From: UBA10939 sp050942745
Lineage (GTDB): Bacteria > Myxococcota > Myxococcia > Myxococcales > UBA5297
Assembly (NCBI GenBank): GCA_050942745.1
Contig: JBMNNX010000229.1
Span: 1 to 10,870, forward strand
DNA length: 10,870 bases
Direction: 5' to 3'
Part shown: one piece after another, positions 1-5,900 of the stretch
How the letters are laid out: each line of letters starts with the position of its first letter
Numbering within the stretch: position 1 is the first letter of the stretch
Notes under the pieces: generated by a model
Database searches by the model: none
Told to the model about the DNA's origin: nothing
Seen by the model: the letters and a program-made list of their open reading frames with translations, nothing else
Position numbers and translations under genes: made by a program

Positions 1-1500
1 CTGGCCGGCTCGGTCAAAGCCCGCAGGGCGAGCCGCTACGCGACCAGCGACTGGATGGAGCTTGAGCGCCAGCGCGGCATCTCGGTCACCAGCTCGGTGC
101 TGCAGTTTGAGTACGACGGCTTCGCCGTCAACATCCTCGACACCCCCGGCCACCAGGACTTCTCGGAGGACACCTACCGCACGCTGTCGGCCACCGACGC
201 GGCGGTGATGCTCATCGACGGCGCCAAGGGCGTCGAGGCGCAGACCCGCAAGCTCTTCCACGTCTGCCGCCAGCGCGGCATCCCCATCTTCACCTTCGTC
301 AACAAGCTCGACCGCGAGACGCGCCCACCGCTCGAGCTGCTCGACGAGCTTGAGTCGGTCCTCGGCATCCGTAGCTGCCCGATCAACTGGCCGGTCGGCT
401 CGGGCAACGCCTTCCGCGGCGTGTTCGACCGGCGCAAGAGCCAGTTCCTGCTCTTCTCGAGCGGCCACCACGGCACCCGCGAGGCGCCGATGGAGGTCAC
501 CGGCGCCGGGGATCCGAAGGTGCGCGAGCTTGTCGGCGAGGCGGCGCACGCGACGCTGCGGGAGGAGCTTTCGCTGCTCGACATCGCCGGCGACCCTTTG
601 GACCACGCGCGCCTGCTGCGCGGCGAGCTGACCCCGGTCTTCTTCGGCAGCGCGATGACCAACTTCGGCGTGATGCCCTTCCTCGAGGGCTTCCTCGAGA
701 TGGCGCCGCCGCCGGCGAGCTTCGAGACCACGCGCGGGCGCATCGAGCCGACCGACGAGCGCTTCTCGGGCTTTATCTTCAAGATCCAAGCGAACATGGA
801 CCCCGCGCACCGCGACCGCATCGCGTTCCTGCGCGTCTGCAGCGGGCGCTTCACGCGCGGGATGACCGCCAGGCACGTGCGCCTCGGGCGCGACCTGCGC
901 CTGGCCAACCCGCAGCAGTTCCTGGCCCAGGAGCGCTCGGCGGTCGAGGAGGCCTACGCGGGCGACATCCTCGGGCTGTTCGATCCCGGCCACTTCCGCA
1001 TCGGCGACACGCTGTGTACGGGCGAGCCCTTCGAGTTCGGCGGCATCCCCAGCTTCTCGCCGGAGCACTTCGCGCGGGTGCGCATCAAGGACGCGCTCAA
1101 GCGCAAGCAGCTCGCCAAGGGGCTCGATCAGCTCTCGCAGGAGGGCGCCATCCAGGTCTTCTACCAGCCCGGCCTGGGCGGCCAGGACCCGTTCGTCGGC
1201 GCGGTCGGCCAGCTCCAGTTCGACGTGCTCAAGTTCCGGCTCGAGCACGAGTACGGCGTGCCGCCCATCCTCGATCCCCTGCCCTTCGTCCACGCCCGCT
1301 GGATCGAGAGCGCGCCGGGCAACCCGAAGCGGCTCGCGGTCAACGAGGCGGTCACCCTGGTCGTGGACCGCGAATCGCGGCCAGTGCTGCTGTTTCGCAG
1401 CGACTGGGCCCTGCGCTGGACGCAGGAGCAGTCCCCCGACCTCGTGCTGGCCGACACAGCCCCGGCGAGGGTCACGCGCGGCGGGATCACCGCCTCTTGA
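1..1500 (+). CDS. prfC: Peptide chain release factor 3 (RF3), 5'-truncated by the window edge
   Basis: RF3 is a cytoplasmic translational GTPase that removes RF1/RF2 from the ribosome after peptide release. The reading frame is open from base 1, so the first in-frame ATG at 55 is internal: the residues before it already match RF3 (ATSDWMELERQRGISVTSSV, switch I region). Visible motifs are G3 DTPGHQDFSED (from visible residue 47), G4 NKLD (residue 101), the GSAMTNFG stretch that follows PVFF, and domain II sequence FKIQANMDPAHRDR, which is nearly identical to the E. coli protein. About 41 N-terminal residues, including the P-loop, lie outside the window by comparison with E. coli RF3 (529 aa). 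The 499 visible residues run to a normal C-terminus. RF3 is close to EF-G and TetM-type proteins, but the SDWME and QANMDP signatures make RF3 the secure call. No frameshift or missing motif is seen in the visible part. Confidence 0.97.
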   Translation: MAGSVKARRASRYATSDWMELERQRGISVTSSVLQFEYDGFAVNILDTPGHQDFSEDTYRTLSATDAAVMLIDGAKGVEAQTRKLFHVCRQRGIPIFTFVNKLDRETRPPLELLDELESVLGIRSCPINWPVGSGNAFRGVFDRRKSQFLLFSSGHHGTREAPMEVTGAGDPKVRELVGEAAHATLREELSLLDIAGDPLDHARLLRGELTPVFFGSAMTNFGVMPFLEGFLEMAPPPASFETTRGRIEPTDERFSGFIFKIQANMDPAHRDRIAFLRVCSGRFTRGMTARHVRLGRDLRLANPQQFLAQERSAVEEAYAGDILGLFDPGHFRIGDTLCTGEPFEFGGIPSFSPEHFARVRIKDALKRKQLAKGLDQLSQEGAIQVFYQPGLGGQDPFVGAVGQLQFDVLKFRLEHEYGVPPILDPLPFVHARWIESAPGNPKRLAVNEAVTLVVDRESRPVLLFRSDWALRWTQEQSPDLVLADTAPARVTRGGITAS

Positions 1501-1526
1501 ACGCCAAAGGGCTTTGGTCCTAGGTT
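1497..1526 (+). promoter_or_regulatory. Candidate sigma-70-like promoter with a palindrome in its spacer, upstream of the 1590 gene
   Basis: A TTGAAC box at 1497-1502 overlaps the prfC stop codon. It is followed after 18 bp by TAGGTT at 1521-1526. A perfect inverted repeat CCAAAG-GG-CTTTGG (1504-1517) fills most of the spacer, where a repressor or activator could bind. The leader to the ATG at 1590 would be about 57 nt. The -10 is a modest match, so this is a candidate only. The palindrome could instead be a weak prfC terminator hairpin, but its 2-nt centre and the lack of a following T-tract make that less likely. Confidence 0.35.
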
Positions 1527-1589
1527 TGTCGGCATGCAGGCCGCCGCACCGGTGGCCTCGGGCCGACCAACCGGAGACAGAGACCAAAT

Positions 1590-2081
1590 ATGAAATGCTT
1601 CAAGTGGATCGCGGTTTGCCTGACCCTGCTCGCCCCCGCCTCCTCGTTCGCCGTGGGCATCTCGCTGTCGGCGGGCGGCGGCTACCTGCACCCGAAGGCT
1701 CCAGAGCTGAAGGATTCGCTCAAGGGCGCCCTCGAGCTGACGCCTTTCCACGAGGTCATCGACATCCTGCGCCTGGAGGTGCCGGTGGAGATGCAGCTCA
1801 AGCCCGTGGCGAACGTCTTCGCGGTGCGTCCGGGCATCAAGCTCTTCTTCCCTGTCGTCGGCCTCTATGCGCGCGCCGGCTACGGCCTGGGCAACATCAA
1901 CGGCGAGGGCAGCCTGACGCAGTCGGGCATCCTCGGGCTCGGCTGGCAGCTCGCCTTGCTCGACACGGTCGGCATCTTCTTCGAGGGCACCTACGAGCCC
2001 GCGTTCAAGTACGACGAGGCCATCGACCGCCGCCCGATGGCCTTCATGCTCCGGGTGGGCGCGCTGCTCGACCTCGACTGA
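1590..2081 (+). CDS. Small secreted beta-barrel-like outer-membrane protein, function unknown
   Basis: This 163-residue protein starts with a clear Sec signal peptide: a short basic start (MKCFK), a hydrophobic core, and probable cleavage after SSFA near residue 21. The mature part alternates hydrophobic and polar residues and contains glycine/aromatic-rich segments such as VVGLYARAGYGLGN and GLGWQLALLDTVGIFFEGTYEP, as expected for amphipathic strands of a small outer-membrane barrel. It does not end in the usual terminal aromatic residue (it ends DLD), so barrel assembly is inferred. The ATG at 1590 has a GGAGA stretch at 1573-1577, about 12 nt upstream, which is a rather long spacing. It lies 89 bp behind prfC and has its own terminator, so it is probably monocistronic. 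I do not recognise a named family; an OmpA/OmpW-like eight-stranded fold is the closest guess. Confidence 0.85.
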   Translation: MKCFKWIAVCLTLLAPASSFAVGISLSAGGGYLHPKAPELKDSLKGALELTPFHEVIDILRLEVPVEMQLKPVANVFAVRPGIKLFFPVVGLYARAGYGLGNINGEGSLTQSGILGLGWQLALLDTVGIFFEGTYEPAFKYDEAIDRRPMAFMLRVGALLDLD

Positions 2082-2106
2082 GGCGAGCTTCCGCCGTTCG
2101 GCTTTC

Positions 2107-2143
2107 AAAGGCCGCGCTGGCAGCAGTCTCCAGCGCGGCCTTT
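2107..2143 (+). terminator. Strong intrinsic terminator after the small barrel gene
   Basis: A perfect 14-bp inverted repeat (2107-2120 with 2130-2143, arms AAAGGCCGCGCTGG and CCAGCGCGGCCTTT) has a 9-nt loop and lies 25 bp after the stop codon at 2081. The 3' arm ends in TTT and is followed by CTTGT. The A/T ends of the stem mean it could also work in the opposite direction, but no gene enters from that side. Confidence 0.9.
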
Positions 2144-2149
2144 CTTGTG

Positions 2150-2527
2150 CTCGAGGGACGGCGCAAGCCACGGCGAGAATGGACCGGCGAAGCTCCAGCT
2201 CCGCCACCCCAACCCGATACCCACGCGCCCGTCGGGCTCGCCTCGACTCGAGCCTCTCCCTTGACCCGAGCGAGTGGCGCGCCGGACACCCTGCGCGGGA
2301 GCGGCCCTCGCCGACGAGGGCGCCCAGGGCCGAGGCGCCTTCGCCAGCGGCGAACCCGAAGCCATCTCGCGCGCCCTCGCGCTGTCGCAGCGTCGCTTCG
2401 GCAGCCTCGGGGCGGCGAAGCACAACTGCACGTTCGCCCCCGCGGTCGGCCGGTAGCGCACCCGGAGACAGCCCGCGGGAGCGCTCTGTCTGCGCGGCGG
2501 CAGAGACGCGCGTGCTACAGTACGCCC
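2150..2527. other. 378-bp gap without a convincing gene
   Basis: This is very GC-rich DNA between the terminator and the metalloprotease start. Open frames cross it in several phases but have Arg/Pro/Ala-rich shadow-like composition and no good start site. The only slightly protein-like stretch is a short GTG-initiated frame at 2274-2456 (60 codons) without a ribosome-binding site; I do not call it. Small inverted repeats are present (GGCTCG/CGAGCC at 2235-2254, GGCGAA/TTCGCC at 2414-2438). The 3' end must hold the promoter for the metalloprotease gene. Confidence 0.5.
2516..2521 (+). promoter_or_regulatory. Possible -10 box very close to the metalloprotease start codon
   Basis: TACAGT sits 6 bp before the ATG at 2528. 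No Shine-Dalgarno sequence is visible between them (the bases are ACGCCC). If this is the -10 element, transcription would begin at or next to the A of the ATG and the message would be leaderless. No good -35 is seen 17 bp upstream, so support is weak. Confidence 0.25.
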
Positions 2528-3805
2528 ATGAATTCGCGCTCGCTTCTCCTCGCTGCCCTGCTGCTCGCGGCCTGCGGGCCGGGCGGCACGCCGCCGGTCG
2601 ATGTCGTCGCCCTCATCTTCAACCCGGAAACCGGCCGCTATGAGCCGCGGCAGGTCCAGCTCAAGACGCCGACGGATCTGGTCGCGATGAAGGGCCCGCT
2701 CCTCGAGCTCTACGGGGACGCGAGCTTCAACTACGACACCTCCGATCCTGCCCTCGCCAACGCGGGCAACGACCCGGCGAAGATCAGCGAGGCGATGACC
2801 AAGGACGAGGGCTCGGACGTCAAGGTCGCCTACATCGACCGCCAGGGAATCCTCGTCCCGGCCGACTTCCACTCGCTGAACATCGTCACCAGCTACTACA
2901 ACTTCGAGCGCGCCTTCGACTTCTTCGCCGGCATTGGCGGCCTGAGCGCCGAGAGCTTCGGCAAGCGCAAGGTCTACTACTTTCCCGAGTTCAAGTTCCG
3001 CGGCAAGACGCTCCAGGACAACGCGCTCTTCTTCCCGCCGATGCAGTCCTTCATGATCCTGCCGTTCGAGGCGTACAAGCAGGTCCCGTTCGCCATCAAC
3101 CTCGGCATCGTCGGCCACGAGTACAGCCACGCGGTCATCAACTACCGGCTGTTCGACGCCGATCCGCTGCCCCGGGTCTTCGAGGCATGGTACTCGGACG
3201 TCTTCCCGACTCCTGGCCTCAACCTGCTCAAGTCGATCGACGAGGGCTTCGCCGACCTCTTCGGCACCGGCGTCACCTGCTCGTCGAGCTTCTTGACCTG
3301 CGATACCGGGTTCATGGCCCACTCGGTCCCCGACAACATAGCCAGCTCCCGGCGCATCGACGGCATCCACTGCATGAGCAAAGAACTGAGCGACGCGCTC
3401 AACAGCCAGACGACCGAGTCGTTCACCGACGCGAGCAACGAGTACCGGATTGGCAGCGTCTTTGCCTCCTCGCTGTGGCGCGCGGCCGAAGACACCACGG
3501 TCGTCCAGAAGCTCACCCTCGGCGAGGCGCGGCGCCAGGTGTTCGAGGGCGCCTTCAAGGCGCTCGGCGAGGGAAGCTCGGGGATCCGCGGTCTCATCGC
3601 CAACGCGACGAACCTGCAGTCCAACTTCCGCCTGGATTCTGGTGCAGCAGCACGAGGGGTGCTCGACGTCATCGTCGAGTCGATGACCGATCCGGCGCTC
3701 AAGTCCGCGGTCTGCAGCGCGTTTGCCGACCGCTTCGACATGCCGCTCAGGTGGATGCCAAGCTGCCCCGAGACTGCAGCCCCCTTCACTGATTGCAAAC
3801 GCTAG
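2528..3805 (+). CDS. Lipoprotein zinc metalloprotease, thermolysin-like gluzincin
   Basis: This 425-residue protein begins MNSRSLLLAALLLAAC, a lipoprotein signal peptide with lipobox L-A-A-C and acylated Cys16, so it should be anchored to the envelope on the periplasmic or outer face. The catalytic zinc site is visible. HEYSH at residues 197-201 (in IVGHEYSHAV) gives the two histidine ligands and the general base Glu198. DEGFADLFG supplies the third ligand, Glu239, with Asp243, in the ExxxD arrangement of thermolysin-type (M4/M36-like) gluzincins. A later stretch, YRIGSVFASSLWRAA, resembles the helix following the active site in these families. The gap of 38 residues from His201 to Glu239 is longer than in thermolysin (20), so a loop is inserted there. 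Several cysteines near 250-260 and at the C-terminus could form disulfides. The start is chosen because the lipobox follows it directly; the same frame stays open far upstream but is not protein-like. The barrel gene follows 12 bp downstream. Substrate unknown. Confidence 0.9.
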   Translation: MNSRSLLLAALLLAACGPGGTPPVDVVALIFNPETGRYEPRQVQLKTPTDLVAMKGPLLELYGDASFNYDTSDPALANAGNDPAKISEAMTKDEGSDVKVAYIDRQGILVPADFHSLNIVTSYYNFERAFDFFAGIGGLSAESFGKRKVYYFPEFKFRGKTLQDNALFFPPMQSFMILPFEAYKQVPFAINLGIVGHEYSHAVINYRLFDADPLPRVFEAWYSDVFPTPGLNLLKSIDEGFADLFGTGVTCSSSFLTCDTGFMAHSVPDNIASSRRIDGIHCMSKELSDALNSQTTESFTDASNEYRIGSVFASSLWRAAEDTTVVQKLTLGEARRQVFEGAFKALGEGSSGIRGLIANATNLQSNFRLDSGAAARGVLDVIVESMTDPALKSAVCSAFADRFDMPLRWMPSCPETAAPFTDCKR

Positions 3806-3817
3806 ACGGGGTTTCGC

Positions 3818-4894
3818 GTGCGCACCTTCCTACTCTCCACCCTCGGCCTCACCCTCATGCTGGCGGCCGTCCCCGCCCGCGGCGAGGACGGCGATCTGCC
3901 TCGCCGCAGACCTCGCCTGACCGATCCCTCGGAGTTCGAGGAGGTGGACTTCGGCAGATCGAAACGAAGCCGCAAACACGCTCGGCCCATCGAGGAGAGC
4001 GCCGAGGAAGAGAGCTGGCGCAGTGAATCGGAGGCGCCAGCCGACCGCAGCAGCAAGGACCGTCGGCGCAGCAGCTCCTGGGAGCCTTCCGATGCCGAGG
4101 AAGAGCCGCGGCGCGCCCGCGAGGACGACCCCTTCGCTTCAGAGCCTCCCGCGGGCGACGAGGCCCCGCTGGGCCGCGAGCTTCCGCCGGCCGACCCGGC
4201 ATCCAGCCGCAGCGACGACTTCGACCTTCGCGACGATCGCGCCTCGGGCTCGCGCAGCAGGGAGCGCTTCGACGACGACAGCGAATGGCGCGACGACTCG
4301 CTGCGGCACGTGCGCACGGCTGAAGAGGAGCTGCGCAGCGACAGGGATCGCCCGCGGCGCCTGTCGGGCCTCGATGAGCCCGGATACGGCCTGGCGGCCG
4401 AGGTGACGCTCGGCGGGCTCCTCATCGACGACGCTGCCGGCGGGTTCCGCGGCCGCTTCGCCTTCGGGCTCAACTTCGCGTGGCAGGCCGGCCGTCTCTT
4501 CGCGCCCGAGGACAAGCTGCTGCACAAGGGGCTGTTCGTCGAGGCGAGCTACCTGTACCCGCTCGCGAGCAAGGCGGGGACCGACGCCGTCCGGGTCGAG
4601 TCGGGCCAGCACAACCTCGCGCTCGCCGCCGCGTTCGGCCTCCCGTTCAAGCTCGCCCACGTCTACGCCAAGGTCGGCCCGGCGTTGTTCATCCAGCCGG
4701 TCAGCTACGACGTGCAGGGCACTTTGACCGGCTGGACCGGCGTCAAGGGCGGCGTGCTCTACGGAATCGGGGCGCGCAAGGTCCACTACTTCAACCGCGA
4801 GCTGGGCATCGCGGGGCGAGTGGAGATCACCGGCATTCGCCGCCACTACCTCAACGATCTGCAGCTCTCGGCGAGCTGCGGAGTCGCGTTCTAG
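3818..4894 (+). CDS. Outer-membrane-type protein: signal peptide, long charged disordered segment, C-terminal beta barrel
   Basis: This 358-residue product starts at GTG 3818, only 12 bp after the metalloprotease stop and with a GGGG stretch (3808-3811) as a weak ribosome-binding site, so the two genes are very likely cotranscribed. Residues 1-20 form a signal peptide (hydrophobic core, cleavage probably after AVPA). Residues about 23-185 are almost entirely Asp, Glu, Arg, Ser, Ala and Pro with no hydrophobic core: a polyampholytic, probably disordered region. From about residue 188 (PGYGLAAEVTLGGLL) to the end, the sequence becomes strand-like with glycines and aromatics, and it finishes in CGVAF. 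The terminal phenylalanine is the classic signal for Bam-dependent outer-membrane insertion. It may display the charged segment in the periplasm or serve as a partner of the protease; that is inference. I recognise no named family. Confidence 0.85.
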   Translation: MRTFLLSTLGLTLMLAAVPARGEDGDLPRRRPRLTDPSEFEEVDFGRSKRSRKHARPIEESAEEESWRSESEAPADRSSKDRRRSSSWEPSDAEEEPRRAREDDPFASEPPAGDEAPLGRELPPADPASSRSDDFDLRDDRASGSRSRERFDDDSEWRDDSLRHVRTAEEELRSDRDRPRRLSGLDEPGYGLAAEVTLGGLLIDDAAGGFRGRFAFGLNFAWQAGRLFAPEDKLLHKGLFVEASYLYPLASKAGTDAVRVESGQHNLALAAAFGLPFKLAHVYAKVGPALFIQPVSYDVQGTLTGWTGVKGGVLYGIGARKVHYFNRELGIAGRVEITGIRRHYLNDLQLSASCGVAF

Positions 4895-5116
4895 GGCCTA
4901 GACGACGGCAGGCGCCCGCCCGGCGGTCGCCGCGTTGCTCCCGAGCCTCGGCGGTTGGAATGCGGCATTGACGGGCTGGGCCCATGCGGCGCGCCTGAGC
5001 TCATTCCGCCTTTGTACGTGCACTTGCACGAGCTTCGGTCACGCCGAGCGTAGCCTCCCGAGGAACGAGCGAGGCGGAGTCAAGGGGCGTGGCCAGTCTC
5101 GATAGGCCAGGTTTCG
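4895..5116. other. Convergent intergenic region between the barrel gene and ybeY
   Basis: Both flanking genes end here, so terminators are expected, but no textbook one is seen. Candidates are a distant inverted repeat GGAATG (4957-4962) / CATTCC (5002-5007) followed by GCCTTTGT on the + strand, and a GCCTC/GAGGC pair (5053-5057/5071-5075). A perfect palindrome CGTGCA-CT-TGCACG lies at 5017-5030. No tRNA-like structure was found. Confidence 0.4.
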
Positions 5117-5611
5117 TCAGGACTTTCGCTCGCGCCGCGCTGGTCGTCGCGGCTTCGGCGCCGCCTCGGGCACCATCCCCGCCCCGCCGAGCAGGCTCGC
5201 CTCGGCGCGCGCCATCCGCGCAGCCTCGCCCGGCGCGTGATGATCGTGGCCGAGCAGATGGAGCAGGCCGTGGGCGAGGTAGCGCGACAGCTCCGCGGCG
5301 ACGGGGCGATGCTCGCCGTCCGCGCACGCGCGGGCGGTGTCGAGCGAGATGACCACATCGCCGAGCCAGCGCTTCTGACCGGGCAGCATCGGGATGTCGC
5401 CCGCCGGGAAGGAGAGCACGTCGGTCGGCCGGTTCTTCTTGCGCCACTTGCGGTTGAGCTTGCGAATCTCCGCGTCGGTGGTGACGACGACCGACAGCTC
5501 GACCCCGTCGAGGCCGAGCCTTGCGAGAAACAGCCGCGCGCGCTCGCGCAACACGCGCACGGCATAGGCACCCTCAGGGTGTTCGCTTCGCACGAGGATC
5601 AGGTTGGCCAT
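5117..5611 (-). CDS. ybeY: Endoribonuclease YbeY (16S rRNA 3'-end maturation, ribosome quality control)
   Basis: YbeY is a zinc-dependent endoribonuclease that takes part in 16S rRNA 3' processing and in degrading defective 70S ribosomes in the cytoplasm. The signature HGLLHLLGHDHH places the three zinc-ligand histidines at 114, 118 and 124, the same numbering as in E. coli YbeY. The upstream family motif RPTDVLSFP (residues 61-69) and GDVVIS are also present. Starting at ATG 5611 gives 164 residues, normal for the family. This start is preferred over an in-frame TTG at 5647 because AAAGGGA lies just upstream at good spacing and the family N-terminus fits. The last ~16 residues (after VPEAA) are Arg/Pro/Lys-rich and probably a flexible basic tail. 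The usual neighbours phoH and the HD-domain gene are absent; the gene stands alone, convergent with the barrel gene and divergent from the lipoprotein gene. Confidence 0.96.
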   Translation of the reverse strand: MANLILVRSEHPEGAYAVRVLRERARLFLARLGLDGVELSVVVTTDAEIRKLNRKWRKKNRPTDVLSFPAGDIPMLPGQKRWLGDVVISLDTARACADGEHRPVAAELSRYLAHGLLHLLGHDHHAPGEAARMARAEASLLGGAGMVPEAAPKPRRPARRERKS

Positions 5612-5703
5612 TCTGTCCCTTTCGGTTGCGGCCTCGCGGCTCGACAAGCATGCCGGAGGGTCCGGGAGCTCGCCGCGACCGCGAGGCAGACTTCTCGCGG
5701 CGA

Positions 5704-5732
5704 ACTATGGAGTCGGCGCGCCCGCACGTCAC
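5704..5732 (-). promoter_or_regulatory. ybeY: Candidate promoter for ybeY
   Basis: Read on the minus strand, GTGACG (5732-5727) and CATAGT (5709-5704) are separated by exactly 17 bp; each matches the sigma-70 consensus at four of six positions. Transcription would start near 5697, giving a leader of about 85 nt. The start of that leader overlaps two mutually exclusive inverted repeats (5671-5677/5696-5702 and 5679-5685/5694-5700). Confidence 0.35.
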
Positions 5733-5838
5733 GGTTTTCGACGCGCGGCCGCAGGAATCAACGCCGAGAGCTCAGGCTGCGCCGCGGCCGGCCGAAGCGC
5801 TTCGACCGGATATCCGTGGCGCCGAGCGGCTGGCAGCC

Positions 5839-5855
5839 TTGACACGGTTCGTGTC
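5839..5855 (+). promoter_or_regulatory. Consensus -35 box overlapped by a palindrome, upstream of the 5901 lipoprotein
   Basis: TTGACA, a perfect -35 hexamer, lies at 5839-5844. A perfect inverted repeat GACACG-GTT-CGTGTC (5841-5855) overlaps its last four bases and extends into the spacer, which is where an operator would sit. The matching -10 is unclear: TTTCTT (5864-5869) is at 19 bp, and TAAGCT (5871-5876) is too far away. The lipoprotein ATG follows at 5901 with a GGGGAG ribosome-binding site at 5887-5892. Confidence 0.4.
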
Positions 5856-5900
5856 CGGATGGCTTTCTTGTAAGCTGTCCATCATTGGGGAGAACCGAAG

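Noticed and set aside
1161..2423. 420-codon minus-strand frame across prfC, the barrel gene and the gap
   Set aside because: It is antisense to two well-supported genes and to a strong terminator, and its composition is typical of the shadow frames of high-GC DNA.
1514..2527. A long + strand frame that runs uninterrupted from 1514 into the metalloprotease (763 codons in total)
   Set aside because: The part before 2528 overlaps the small barrel gene in another frame and is Arg/Pro/Ala-rich without domain character. The lipoprotein signal peptide fixes the real start at 2528.
5612..5647. A 12-residue N-terminal extension of YbeY from a TTG at 5647
   Set aside because: The ATG at 5611 has a good ribosome-binding site inside this extension and gives the normal family length and active-site numbering.
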